Shown: piece by piece, positions 16,682 through 24,914 of the stretch
How positions within the stretch are numbered: position 1 is the stretch's first letter
Layout: every line of letters starts with the position of its first letter
Notes under the pieces: generated by a model
Told to the model about the DNA's origin: nothing
Seen by the model: only the letters and a program-made list of their open reading frames with translations
Databases searched by the model: none
Program-made: the position numbers and the translations under genes
Origin: Candidatus Aminicenantota bacterium
GTDB lineage: Bacteria; Acidobacteriota; Aminicenantia; Aminicenantales; Saccharicenantaceae
Assembly (NCBI GenBank): GCA_014360005.1
Contig: JACIYI010000020.1
Coordinates: 1 to 40,218, forward strand
DNA: 40,218 bases
Direction: 5' to 3'

Positions 16682-18310
16682 ATGATAGAGGAGGAAAAGT
16701 TGCCTAAAGGTAATACCAACGGGCTGCTGCTGGCCGAGGAGCTGGAAGCGAAAAAGCTGGCAGAAAAATATCGTGTGCCCTACCTGGACCTGAACAGCCA
16801 GGAGCTGGACCGCAGCCTGGTGCAGTCTTTTCCAGTAGATTTTCTCTACCGCTACAATTTCGTGCCCCTGCATGATACCGGGAAGGTGCTGCAGGTTGCC
16901 ATGGCTGACCCCTCCGACCTTTCGGCCATCGATAGCATAGAAGCTTATGCCAGCCGGAAGGTGGAGGTTTTCGCCGCCAGCAAGAGGGCCGTCCAGGAAG
17001 CCCTGCGCCGCAGTGAGACCGCTTCCCAGGTGCTCAAAGAAGCTACCGAAAGCTTCGTCCGCCAGGTGGTAGAAAAGGAAACCGGGGAAGAAGAGGATGT
17101 CATCACCATCGAGAAATTAACCGAGCAGGACGGTTCGATCATCAAGCTGGTCAACACCATCATTTTCACCGCGGTTCAGAAGAGAGCCAGCGACATCCAC
17201 ATCGAATCCAAGGAAAATTTCGTCCGGGTCAAGTACCGGATAGATGGCGTCCTGACCGAGGCCATGGAGCCCCTTGACCGCCAGTTTCAATCGCTCATCA
17301 TCTCGCGCATCAAAATAATGTCCGACCTGGACATTTCCGAAAGGCGCGTTCCCCAGGACGGTCGCTTCCGCCTGAAAATAAAGGATAAGACGATAGATTT
17401 CCGGGTATCCATCATGCCCTGTATTTACGGCGAGGATGCGGTTATCCGTATTCTGGACAAGGAAATGATCACCGAGGCCTTCACCGAGCTGCGGCTGGAC
17501 CTGCTGGGTTTCTCTGATTATATCCTGCGTAAATTCCGCCGCTACATCTACCAGCCATACGGCATGGTCCTGGTAACCGGGCCGACCGGCAGCGGCAAGA
17601 CCACCACGCTCTACGCAGCTCTGACTGAAATCAAATCGCCCGAGGATAAAATCATCACCATTGAAGACCCGGTGGAATATCAGATTGAGGGTATCACCCA
17701 GATTCAGGTCAACGAGAAAAAAGGGCTGACCTTTGCCCGCGGCCTGAGGTCGATTCTGCGTCATGACCCGGATAAGATTATGGTGGGGGAAATCCGCGAC
17801 CCGGAGACTGCTCAGATCGCCATTCAGTCGGCTCTGACCGGGCATCTGGTCTTCACCACCGTTCATGCCAACAACGTGTTCGACGTCATCGGCCGGTTCC
17901 TGCATATGCAGGTTGACCCCTACAGCTTCATTTCGGCTCTTAACTGCATCCTGGCCCAGCGCCTGGTTCGGGTTCTCTGTCCCCGGTGTAAGGCTGCAGT
18001 CAGGTACGATGACCTTACCCTGGAACTGTCCGGCCTGGACCCTGGAAAATACCGGGATTTAACCTTCTACGAACCCCGGGGCTGTGCTGATTGCCACGGA
18101 ACCGGTTACAAGGGTCGGACGGCTATTGCCGAACTCCTGGAGCTGTCCGATAATATCAGGGAAATGATTCTGGCCAGAAAGCCCCTATCGGAAGTTAAGA
18201 AGGTGGCCCAGGAGGAGGGAATGATTCCGCTGCGCCAGGCCGGCCTGGAAAAAGTTATTTCCGGTATCACCAGCCTGAAGGACCTGAATAAAGTTACTTT
18301 CGTCGAGTGA
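16682..18310 (+). CDS. gspE: GspE/PilB-type secretion ATPase
   Basis: The hexameric ATPase that powers pseudopilus or pilus assembly. Residues 1-110 are the N1-type MshEN-like domain (AEKYRVPYLDL). The catalytic part has Walker A GPTGSGKT (300-307), the Asp box RSILRHDPDKIMVGEIRD (356-373) and the His box TTVHANN (392-398). A tetracysteine zinc motif is formed by CPRC (433-436) and CADC (468-471), typical of GspE/PilB and absent from PilT. The ATG at 16682 is 1 bp from the previous stop. However, AGGAGG at 16689-16694 sits five bases before TTG 16700, so translation may start at that TTG, shortening the protein by six residues. Confidence 0.95.
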   Translation: MIEEEKLPKGNTNGLLLAEELEAKKLAEKYRVPYLDLNSQELDRSLVQSFPVDFLYRYNFVPLHDTGKVLQVAMADPSDLSAIDSIEAYASRKVEVFAASKRAVQEALRRSETASQVLKEATESFVRQVVEKETGEEEDVITIEKLTEQDGSIIKLVNTIIFTAVQKRASDIHIESKENFVRVKYRIDGVLTEAMEPLDRQFQSLIISRIKIMSDLDISERRVPQDGRFRLKIKDKTIDFRVSIMPCIYGEDAVIRILDKEMITEAFTELRLDLLGFSDYILRKFRRYIYQPYGMVLVTGPTGSGKTTTLYAALTEIKSPEDKIITIEDPVEYQIEGITQIQVNEKKGLTFARGLRSILRHDPDKIMVGEIRDPETAQIAIQSALTGHLVFTTVHANNVFDVIGRFLHMQVDPYSFISALNCILAQRLVRVLCPRCKAAVRYDDLTLELSGLDPGKYRDLTFYEPRGCADCHGTGYKGRTAIAELLELSDNIREMILARKPLSEVKKVAQEEGMIPLRQAGLEKVISGITSLKDLNKVTFVE

Positions 18311-19209
18311 GGCCGATGGGATTGCGAGACAGGCTCAGACGTTATTTTCTGGAACAGCCGAGGCCGGCCGCTGTTTTTCAGATTGCCCCGAGCTATTTTG
18401 CCGCGCTGAAGACCGGAGAGGAAGCTGAAATAACTTCTGATGATTACGTTTACTTTCCGGTACCGACCGGCCTGGTTGAAGCTCAGCTTAATCAGAAAAA
18501 CATAGTTCAGCCTGGCCTGTTGCAGGACCTGGTAGGTAAGGCCTGGAGAAAATTCCGGCCCCGGGGCCATTCGGTTACCGTGATACTGCCTGAAATGAGT
18601 GCCCGGGTCTTTATCTTCCAGCTGGAAAGCAATAGCCTGTCCCCGGCCGAGCAGGTCCAGTTCATAGAATGGCGTCTGGCCCATCAACTGTCGCGCTCTC
18701 TGGAACAGGTTCGCTATTCTTACCAGACTTTTAACGCCGGAGGAGAGCGAAAGGTGCTGGTGGTTTGCACCGGCCAAGAAGTGGCCGGCGAATATGAAGC
18801 CCTGTTCCAGGAGTATAAACTGAAACCGGGCAAGCTGACCATTCCTTCGCTTTCCGTCCTGAACCTGATAGCCAGAAGCGGGGCCCTGGCCGGAGATTTG
18901 TTGCTGGTGGATGCCGACCTTGATTATCTCAGCCTGATCGGGGTCCTGGATGGCGCCCCGTATCTTTACCGGCAGAAACAGCTCTGGCCGGATAACGGGA
19001 GCAACCGAACAGCTATCCTGAAAGAGACCGAAAACACCGTTCATTTCATCGAAGATAAGGCCAGGAAAAAGCTGGCTGCAGTTTATCTCAGGTCGAACCT
19101 GGAAAACCCGGTCTGGCTGCTGACCGAAATGGAAAAGTTGCTCGGCCTGGAAGTACAAGAGGTGATGAGCGAGAAACAGTTTCTGGCACCGCTGATAGGA
19201 GGAAAATGA
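18307..19209 (+). CDS. pilM: PilM/GspL-like assembly protein
   Basis: A 300-residue soluble protein in the usual position of PilM (or the cytoplasmic part of GspL), between the ATPase and a PilN-like gene. It fits the actin-like PilM fold weakly: VTVILPEMSARVFIFQL, FIEWRLAHQLSRSLEQVRYSY, then LLLVDADLDYLSLIGVLDG, the phosphate-binding strand-turn of the family. The family's canonical conserved N-terminal GxDIG is not seen, so nucleotide binding is uncertain. It starts with GTG 18307, overlapping the ATPase stop, or with ATG 18316. It probably links the ATPase to PilN/PilO in the membrane. Confidence 0.7.
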   Translation: MRPMGLRDRLRRYFLEQPRPAAVFQIAPSYFAALKTGEEAEITSDDYVYFPVPTGLVEAQLNQKNIVQPGLLQDLVGKAWRKFRPRGHSVTVILPEMSARVFIFQLESNSLSPAEQVQFIEWRLAHQLSRSLEQVRYSYQTFNAGGERKVLVVCTGQEVAGEYEALFQEYKLKPGKLTIPSLSVLNLIARSGALAGDLLLVDADLDYLSLIGVLDGAPYLYRQKQLWPDNGSNRTAILKETENTVHFIEDKARKKLAAVYLRSNLENPVWLLTEMEKLLGLEVQEVMSEKQFLAPLIGGK

Positions 19210-19784
19210 TGACCGGGAAGCAGAACCAGAACGGCTGGAGCCTGGTCATCAACCTGGCCCGGGAGCCTCGGCGCAACCGCCGGCTTTACCGCTGGCTTCT
19301 GGTTGGCTTAAGCCTGGTGCTGGTGGCGGCCGTGGCCGGGCTGGTGTTATTCAACTTGAAAAGTCTCGCCCAGTTCCGTGACCTGAGACAGTCCAACCAG
19401 GTCCTCAAGGAGAAAGAAGCCAGCCTGGCTTTAGAGACCCGCCGCCTGAGCCGGGAGGTGGACAGCCTGCGGCGCCGCTACCGTGAACCCGTTGACGAGG
19501 TCAATAGCCTGATCGACAGGAAGGCCTTTTCCTGGGTCATCTTTTTCAACCGGATGGAAGCTGGGTTGCCGCCCGGAAGCTACCTGCTGGCCCTGAATCC
19601 GCCGGCTTCCTCCTCCAGTCGGGAATTTAAATTGAGGGTGGCCCTGGGCAGTCGGGAAGAACTGGGCCTGCTCATCAAAAACCTGCAGCTTCAGAAGTTC
19701 AGCGAAATCAGAGTGCTCAATGAAAATTATCAGAACAATAAAATTCAGGTGGAGATGGTTTTAAGAGATGCCAGCCTGGAGTGA
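19206..19784 (+). CDS. pilN: PilN-like inner-membrane assembly protein
   Basis: The 192-residue protein has the PilN layout. The short cytoplasmic tail has the sequence SLVINLAREPRRNRR; the INL motif near the N-terminus is the known PilM-binding site of PilN. One membrane helix (about 28-50), a coiled coil (58-95) and a small periplasmic alpha/beta domain follow. GGAGG lies just before the ATG, and the start overlaps the previous stop by 4 bp. With the next gene it should form the PilN-PilO alignment subcomplex. Confidence 0.8.
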   Translation: MMTGKQNQNGWSLVINLAREPRRNRRLYRWLLVGLSLVLVAAVAGLVLFNLKSLAQFRDLRQSNQVLKEKEASLALETRRLSREVDSLRRRYREPVDEVNSLIDRKAFSWVIFFNRMEAGLPPGSYLLALNPPASSSSREFKLRVALGSREELGLLIKNLQLQKFSEIRVLNENYQNNKIQVEMVLRDASLE

Positions 19785-20337
19785 GTTATTAAGTTCGAAA
19801 GAAAGGAAACGGCTATCCGGGCTTGGCCTGGCTGCGGCCGTAGCCGTGCTACTGGTGATCGCTTCCCTTTTCTTCTGGAGCTACCGGCTTGATAGCCTCA
19901 AAGATGAGGCCAGAGGCCTGACCGCTGAACTGGAAAAAATAAGCGCCCAGAATGAACAGGCCAGGAAGGAATTTCAGAGCTGGCAGGAAACTGAAAAGGA
20001 CCTGAAGGAGATGGAAACCACTGCTTTTTACTCCGGAACCGGCGGCCAGGAAGCTTTCCGTCAAGACCTGAAAAAACTATTTCAGCAGGCCGGTTTGCCC
20101 CTGCCCCCGATTAATTATCAGTATGATGAGACCGGAAAAAGGCAGTTCCGGAGGCTGGCCGCTTCTTTTGCCCTGCGGTTTTCTTACCCGTCTTTCAAGA
20201 GGTTCCTGTATCAGGTGGAAACCTGGCCGCGGTTGCTCATTATTGACCAGATTAATTTCCAGAAAATTGATAATGCTTCGGGAGCCCTGGACTTGAGAAT
20301 TACCCTGTCTGGTTATTACCATGAAAAAGAAAAATAG
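19768..20337 (+). CDS. pilO: PilO-like inner-membrane assembly protein
   Basis: A 189-residue protein with one membrane helix (about 17-39), a coiled coil (42-82) and a periplasmic ferredoxin-like domain (95-185; LRFSYPSFKRFLYQVETWPRLL). This is the PilO/GspM arrangement: the short segment before a membrane anchor, then the YPSFKRFL-type strand-helix typical of PilO. It overlaps the PilN-like gene by 17 bp and the next gene by 17 bp, so translation is coupled. Family assignment rests more on position and topology than on strong motifs. Confidence 0.75.
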   Translation: MPAWSELLSSKERKRLSGLGLAAAVAVLLVIASLFFWSYRLDSLKDEARGLTAELEKISAQNEQARKEFQSWQETEKDLKEMETTAFYSGTGGQEAFRQDLKKLFQQAGLPLPPINYQYDETGKRQFRRLAASFALRFSYPSFKRFLYQVETWPRLLIIDQINFQKIDNASGALDLRITLSGYYHEKEK

Positions 20338-20845
20338 AAATCAAGTAAGGATGACTGCTGGCTCGAAACTGACGGCCTGTTTGCTGGTCATTCTGGGCTT
20401 GATGGCCGTGGCTGCTGAAGCCGGGGTTCTGGGTCCTCAGGAAAATAAATCCGCTCCAGAAGAAACCAGAGCTTCAGCCTCATTTATCAAGAAGCACCTG
20501 ATGACCAGGTTGAAACCGGAAATGGCCAGCGTTAAGCGGGATCCGTTCCGACCGGTCCCGGCCCGAGGGTCGAGAGTGCCGGTTCCCAGGGCGGTAGCTT
20601 CGGAAACCGAAAGCCGTCCGGCAAAGCCCGTCTCCATCCTGGAAAAGCTGAGCCTCAGTTGCTCCGGTCTGGTGACTTCGGACAGTAAAAAAATGGCCCT
20701 GATCCTGGTTGACGGCCAGGCCATTACCCTGGCCGAAGGCGAAGAGCTGATTCCCGGCATCAGGCTAACCAGGATTTCTGCCAATGAGCTTATTTTCCAG
20801 GATGACCAGGGCAATTCCCGGAAGGTTCGGGTAAAGGAGAAATAG
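20321..20845 (+). CDS. PilP/GspC-like periplasmic protein
   Basis: The 174-residue protein has an N-terminal hydrophobic segment (about 16-33: signal peptide or anchor) followed by a low-complexity linker with KRDPFRPV near residue 67, the DPF-type motif seen in PilP and related proteins. The C-terminal beta domain (110-172; LSCSGLVTSDSKKMALILVDGQAITLAEGEELIPGIRLTRI) has the layout of the homology region that docks on the secretin's N0 domain. It is directly followed after 1 bp by the secretin gene. The role as an inner-to-outer membrane link is inferred from position and fold pattern. Confidence 0.7.
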   Translation: MKKKNRNQVRMTAGSKLTACLLVILGLMAVAAEAGVLGPQENKSAPEETRASASFIKKHLMTRLKPEMASVKRDPFRPVPARGSRVPVPRAVASETESRPAKPVSILEKLSLSCSGLVTSDSKKMALILVDGQAITLAEGEELIPGIRLTRISANELIFQDDQGNSRKVRVKEK

Positions 20846-20846
20846 G

Positions 20847-22991
20847 ATGAAAAAGATGGTTTGGGCCAAGATAAGGTGGCTGGGCCTGGCCCTGCTGCTG
20901 GTAAATTTTCTGGCCTGCGTCTCTTTCAGCCCGGCTTACAAGCAGGGCAACCAGGCCGAAATGAACAAGGACTATGATGAGGCCATCAAGTATTACGAGC
21001 AGGCCTTGATTCAAAACCCGAGGGAAAGGGTTTACCGTCTGGCCCTGTTCCGGGCCAAGGCCGCGGCTGCCATCAGCTCGTTGGGAAAGGCCAGACAGCT
21101 CCTGAGCGAGGGCAAAAGAGAAGAAGCCCTCAATGCTTACAAGAAAGCCCTGTCCTACGATCCTAACAACCGGCTCGTCCTGGAAGAGTACCGGAAGGTG
21201 GCTGGTTTAAAACCCCCGGTTGAAGAAAAACGGAAGGAAATCGTAATCGAACAGCCGGTAAAGCTGAAAGCCCCGACCGAAAAGCTCCAGCTGAGATTTA
21301 CCGATGCTTCGCTCAAAGCCATCTTTCAGGCCCTGGGCCGGTTCACCGGCATCAATTTTCTGTTTGATGAGCAGTTCCGCGATCTCCCGGTCAGCATCGA
21401 CTTGACCGACATGACCCTGGAGCAGGGTCTTAATTCGCTTTGCCTGAGCGGCCGGGCTTTTTACCGGATAATTGATGAAAAAACAGTCATCATCGTTCCG
21501 GACAATCCCCAGAAGCGCAATCAGTATGAAATCAATGCCATCAAGACCATCTATCTGTCAAACCTGAATGCCCAGGATGTGCAGAACTCACTGGTCTCGA
21601 TTTTAAGAACGCAGTATAAAGCTCCGACCATTATCGTTGACAAGAATCGAAATTCCATAACCATAAGGGACAACCCGAGAATCGTGGCCCTGGCTGAGGA
21701 GATGCTCCGCAGCTGGGACAAACCCAAGGGCGAGGTGGTAATAGACCTGGAAATCATGGAAGTTTCGAGGCAGAAACTACAGACACTGGGAACGCAGTTT
21801 GGCCAGAGTTATGCCGGCATCAGGTACAGCGGGGCCGAGCTGCCGGAAAGCGGCTGGCTGCCGCTCGAGGGCATAGATTTCTCCCTGGCCGGAAATTACC
21901 AGATCACCCTGCCCTCGGTGCTGCTGCAATTCCTGGAAACCGATACCGACACCAAGATCATCGCCCAGCCGAGGTTGAGGGGAGTTGACTCCGAGCAGAT
22001 CAACTACATGGTCGGTCAGAAGGTACCCATTCCCCAGACTACTTTTTCGCCGATTGCTGCCGGCGGTGTCAGCCAGCAGCCGATTGTTTCTTACACCTAC
22101 CAGGATGTGGGCATCGAGGTCAACATCAAGCCACGTCTTCACCAAGAAAAAGAGGTCAGTCTGGAGCTGGAGATAAAAATCACTTCGATTGGCGGCAAGG
22201 GTATTGCCGATATCCCGATAATTTCCACCCGCGAGGTTAAGAATGTCATCAGGCTCAGGGACGGAGAAACCAACCTGCTGGCCGGTCTGCTACGCGATGA
22301 GGAGAGAAAGTCTCTCAAAGGAATCGCCGGACTGAAGAACCTGCCCATCCTGGGCAGCCTCTTTTCCAGCACTGACCGGACGCTGGAACAGACCGACGTT
22401 ATCCTGACCATCACGCCGCATATTATCAGGACGATGCCGCTGACCGATGAGGACTACAAGCCGCTGTGGATAGATAATGAGGCCCTGGCCTTCAGCACAG
22501 CTCAGGCCGGAGTGCCGGAAGAAATCTTGGTCAGCGAGGAAGAAATTACTCCGGAAGCTTTGGCCGAGGCTGGCGCCGGGATGAGCACCATCAGTTTTAT
22601 GCCGGGACGGGCTGAAGTTCCACTGAAGAATACGTTCAATGTCACCCTGGAGCTAAATTCCCCGGCTGACATCACCTCTCTGTCCTTGAACCTGAGCTTC
22701 GACCCGAAGCTGTTGCGCCTGAGGGAAATTCAACGGGGCGACCTGGTGGGTCAGCTGGGAGGCAGAGGTTCTTTCCTGCAGAATATCAGCCCGGGAGGAG
22801 GAGTGGCTGTGATGGGCTTTTCCTCTCCTTCGCCGGCCACCGGGGTCAGGTCGGGCAGCCTGGCCACTCTGGTCTTCGAAACACTGGCTGCCGGTGAGAC
22901 CCGGGTGGTGATAGCTTCGGTCCAGGCCCTGGGAGTTCAGGGCCGACCGGTCAGCCTGGCCGGGGGCGAGCTGGAAGTTATAATCAGATAA
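20847..22991 (+). CDS. gspD: secretin (GspD/PilQ-like) lipoprotein with TPR and cohesin-like domains
   Basis: Secretins form the outer-membrane gate of type II secretion and type IV pilus machines. The 714-residue product begins with a signal peptide and a plausible lipobox (LLLVNFLAC, Cys24). A two-unit TPR region follows (about 30-115; MNKDYDEAIKYYEQALIQNP and GKREEALNAYKKALSYDPNN), then an N0-like domain (145-220), an N1-type domain (232-300) and the secretin core (about 320-555; VPIPQTTFSP, IPIISTREVKNVIRLRDGETNLLAGLL, DVILTITPHII). After the core, residues about 575-714 look like a cohesin-type beta sandwich (FNVTLELNSPADITSLSLNLSFDP). The TPR would replace a separate pilotin-like factor. 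It is the last gene of the operon, and its end faces the LEA14-like gene 16 bp away. Confidence 0.92.
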   Translation: MKKMVWAKIRWLGLALLLVNFLACVSFSPAYKQGNQAEMNKDYDEAIKYYEQALIQNPRERVYRLALFRAKAAAAISSLGKARQLLSEGKREEALNAYKKALSYDPNNRLVLEEYRKVAGLKPPVEEKRKEIVIEQPVKLKAPTEKLQLRFTDASLKAIFQALGRFTGINFLFDEQFRDLPVSIDLTDMTLEQGLNSLCLSGRAFYRIIDEKTVIIVPDNPQKRNQYEINAIKTIYLSNLNAQDVQNSLVSILRTQYKAPTIIVDKNRNSITIRDNPRIVALAEEMLRSWDKPKGEVVIDLEIMEVSRQKLQTLGTQFGQSYAGIRYSGAELPESGWLPLEGIDFSLAGNYQITLPSVLLQFLETDTDTKIIAQPRLRGVDSEQINYMVGQKVPIPQTTFSPIAAGGVSQQPIVSYTYQDVGIEVNIKPRLHQEKEVSLELEIKITSIGGKGIADIPIISTREVKNVIRLRDGETNLLAGLLRDEERKSLKGIAGLKNLPILGSLFSSTDRTLEQTDVILTITPHIIRTMPLTDEDYKPLWIDNEALAFSTAQAGVPEEILVSEEEITPEALAEAGAGMSTISFMPGRAEVPLKNTFNVTLELNSPADITSLSLNLSFDPKLLRLREIQRGDLVGQLGGRGSFLQNISPGGGVAVMGFSSPSPATGVRSGSLATLVFETLAAGETRVVIASVQALGVQGRPVSLAGGELEVIIR

Positions 22992-23007
22992 TAACCCTTC
23001 GGAATAC

Positions 23008-23640
23008 TCAGCGGAATTCTTTATCCACGATGGTGAGGCGCTCCGGGTATTTTATTTCGCCGAAGGGAGTCATCACCCGGGGCTGAATATCAAGGGCCAG
23101 GCGGGCAGTGCTGCCATTCTTTCCGCCTATGGCCAGGGCCAGCTGGAGAAGCCGGTCCAGACCCTGGCTGCCGAAAAATTCATAGAGGTCCAGGCTCAGG
23201 CGGAGTGGAATGACAGTTTCCTGACCGGTGCCGGGGATTTCAATCGGGCTGTCAATATCGCCGTAGACTGTCGGCTGGCCATCTATCAGCAGCCGGGCCG
23301 CCAGTCCGCTCAGGGTGGCAGCAGTCTTGACTTTTCCCGAAGAACCGTCGTTAGGGTTGATAGCCACCACATTTAATGTGAACTCCACGGGCAGTTTTTT
23401 GGAGCCAAAAAGCTGGGCTATTTTCAACCCGTCCTGAACTGTAAAATCATTTAGGCTGGCCTTGCGGCTCAGGGGTATGCCGGCCAGCGAAAAGCCTTCC
23501 ACCGTGCCCAGCTTGAACTGGAGCCGCTGAAGTTGAGTCAGGCTTCCGGCTAAATCGCTTAGAGAAGCGCAGCTCTGAAAAATAAGGACTGAAACCAGCA
23601 AAAGAGCTATGATGACCGAAATCTTTTTTGCCATCGGCAA
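23008..23640 (-). CDS. LEA14-like (LEA type 2) lipoprotein
   Basis: The 210-residue protein has a signal peptide and lipobox (LLLVSVLIFQSCAS, Cys about 24). The mature part resembles the WHy/LEA type 2 fold found in bacterial envelope lipoproteins: repeated beta strands such as LPVEFTLNVVAINPND and the run AARLLIDGQPTVYGD, then IPLRLSLDL. Such proteins are linked with desiccation or envelope stability, but the function is not proven for this type. Convergent with the secretin gene, with only 16 bp between the stops, so no room for a separate terminator. The upstream 600 bp has no gene. Confidence 0.7.
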   Translation of the reverse strand: MPMAKKISVIIALLLVSVLIFQSCASLSDLAGSLTQLQRLQFKLGTVEGFSLAGIPLSRKASLNDFTVQDGLKIAQLFGSKKLPVEFTLNVVAINPNDGSSGKVKTAATLSGLAARLLIDGQPTVYGDIDSPIEIPGTGQETVIPLRLSLDLYEFFGSQGLDRLLQLALAIGGKNGSTARLALDIQPRVMTPFGEIKYPERLTIVDKEFR

Positions 23641-24256
23641 CCACCTTTCAATCTGAAATTATGACTGTTAGATGAAGGCTCTGTTCCAGAATACATTTTC
23701 ATTCTGGCTAATATAGAGTGATAGGATAACCCATATTTTCTGAGAATTAAAGATTTTGTATAGGTTCAGAACATAAGTGATACTTTTACCCGGGATTTTT
23801 TAGCCAGCAACTGCTCTCCTGGTCGAGGTAGTTGGCCCTCAGCATAACTTGGCGATAAGCGGAAAATTAAACATTCTCAGAGTGGGAAGAAAATTAATGT
23901 TCGGCACCACTCGAAGCATTCTAAGGTGTCACTGGTGTATTTGACCCAGCCCGGTTTAAATGGTTGGAAATAAGTTCTGCCGGCCTCCAGGGCAATCCCG
24001 TCCAGGTCAGGACGGCGTTATCTGTCCAGACAGAGGAAGGCTTTATCCTTTGCCCCGTACAACTGGAAATTCGGTTGAACTACAAGAGGAGCGCCAGCCG
24101 TTACAGGAATTTTTCTCTGAACTCTTGCTCCTCTTTTAGAAAAGCTCGGCCCGAGGGATGGCAATTCAGATGGCCATAGTCCGGATAGCAGGTGAATATG
24201 GTAAAATTCTTCCTGGTCTAGAGAGGAAATGGCCGGAGAGGTCGGAGAGAAAGACT
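23641..24256. other. 616-bp gene-free region with hairpins
   Basis: No convincing coding sequence. Visible structures are a perfect 7-bp hairpin CCAGAAT-N8-ATTCTGG (23686-23707), the arms TCTGTC and GACAGA around CA (24021-24034) and the arms AAGAGGAGC (24084-24092) and GCTCCTCTT (24127-24135) with a 34-base loop, followed by TT. The last could be a terminator or RNA structure upstream of the MoaD-like gene. The stretch 23820-23900 looks like decayed sequence but I could not identify a source. Confidence 0.4.
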
Positions 24257-24541
24257 ATGACCATGGTGAAAATAAAAGTTAAGTTTTTCGCTTATTTCAG
24301 GGAAGTTTTTGGAGCCCGTGAGAAGGAGCTGGCGGTGGAGAAGGGGACAACCCTGGCTGAACTGCTCCAGAATATCATAGCAACGCCGCAGCAGGAAAAG
24401 GAGCTTCTGGTAGGAGGACAGCTGAAGCCGCAGGTGGTGATTATGATTAATGGCACAGTTGTGCCTCCTGAAGCTCTGGATTCCAGGCAGCTGGAAGACC
24501 ATTCGGTGGTGGCTGTTTTCCCGATGATGGGCGGCGGCTGA
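24257..24541 (+). CDS. MoaD/ThiS-family ubiquitin-like sulfur carrier
   Basis: About 94 residues from ATG 24257 (MTMVKIKVKFFAYFREVFG). The fold pattern is that of MoaD/ThiS: VKFFAYFREVFGAREKELAVEKGTTLAELLQNI, MINGTVVPPEALDSRQLEDHSVVAVFP, ending in three glycines, where the family's C-terminal GG accepts sulfur. The FPMMGGG tail suits MoaD-type proteins of the molybdopterin or tungstopterin pathway; such carriers also serve other sulfur transfers. The frame is open 33 codons further upstream, but that extension is not part of the domain; GGAG lies about 10 bases before 24257. No MoaE, MoeB or ThiF gene is near. A REP-like repeat begins 12 bp after the stop. Confidence 0.8.
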   Translation: MTMVKIKVKFFAYFREVFGAREKELAVEKGTTLAELLQNIIATPQQEKELLVGGQLKPQVVIMINGTVVPPEALDSRQLEDHSVVAVFPMMGGG

Positions 24542-24553
24542 AATCTTGAAAAC

Positions 24554-24583
24554 GGGGGACACAATACTCGTTTACCATATTTT
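24554..24583 (+). repeat. REP-like repeat, GGGGGAC...TATTTT orientation
   Basis: A copy with ACAATACTCG core and one or two changes (TTTACCATATTTT instead of TTTCCCTATTTT). It lies 12 bp after the MoaD-like stop. GGGxCAC and GTTTxCC can pair around a 7-base loop, with the T-rich end following, so it can act as a terminator for that gene. Confidence 0.75.
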
Positions 24584-24880
24584 CGTGTGATTTTTTCTTT
24601 TAACATATTTAGTTTCAGCCAGGTTAAGAACTAACAGCGCTGCCAAGAAATCAATCGAGAATAACGATGCCGGGAATGAGATGACTTTACTTAGCCTAAG
24701 CTTGATTTCTAAAATGATTAGATGAGAAGCATAACTATGGCTGCCAGCCTTTTAATTGAAGTTGCAAAACCTGTGTTTTTGCTATCTTAATTTGGGTAGG
24801 GCCATAATGATCAAGGCGGCCAGCAAATACTTTTCTTTCCCCGATTAAACCTGAGGCAACCTTTCCGGCGGTGACTGAAA
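24584..24880. other. spacer between two inverted REP-like repeats
   Basis: 297 bp between convergent repeats at 24554-24583 and 24881-24908. It has no open reading frame of interest and no similarity that I can see to the spacer of the other outward pair (39808-39919). Confidence 0.5.
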
Positions 24881-24908
24881 AATTGGGTAAACGAGTATTG
24901 TGTCCCCC
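24881..24908 (-). repeat. REP-like repeat, minus orientation
   Basis: AAACGAGTATTGTGTCCCCC with a variant outer part (AATTGGGT instead of AAAATAGGG). It ends 6 bp from the radical SAM stop codon, in the orientation of a terminator for that gene (minus strand GGGGGAC first, T-rich end last). Confidence 0.75.
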
Positions 24909-24914
24909 TTTTTA

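Noticed and set aside
23820..23960. Decayed transposase or IS remnant
   Set aside because: The look of the sequence suggested it, but no frame gives a recognisable motif and no terminal repeats are seen.
24554..24908. The outward-facing repeat pair as a REPIN unit
   Set aside because: The spacers of the two outward pairs (297 bp and 112 bp) differ in length and sequence, so there is no common unit; the pairs more likely result from two separate neighbouring repeats.
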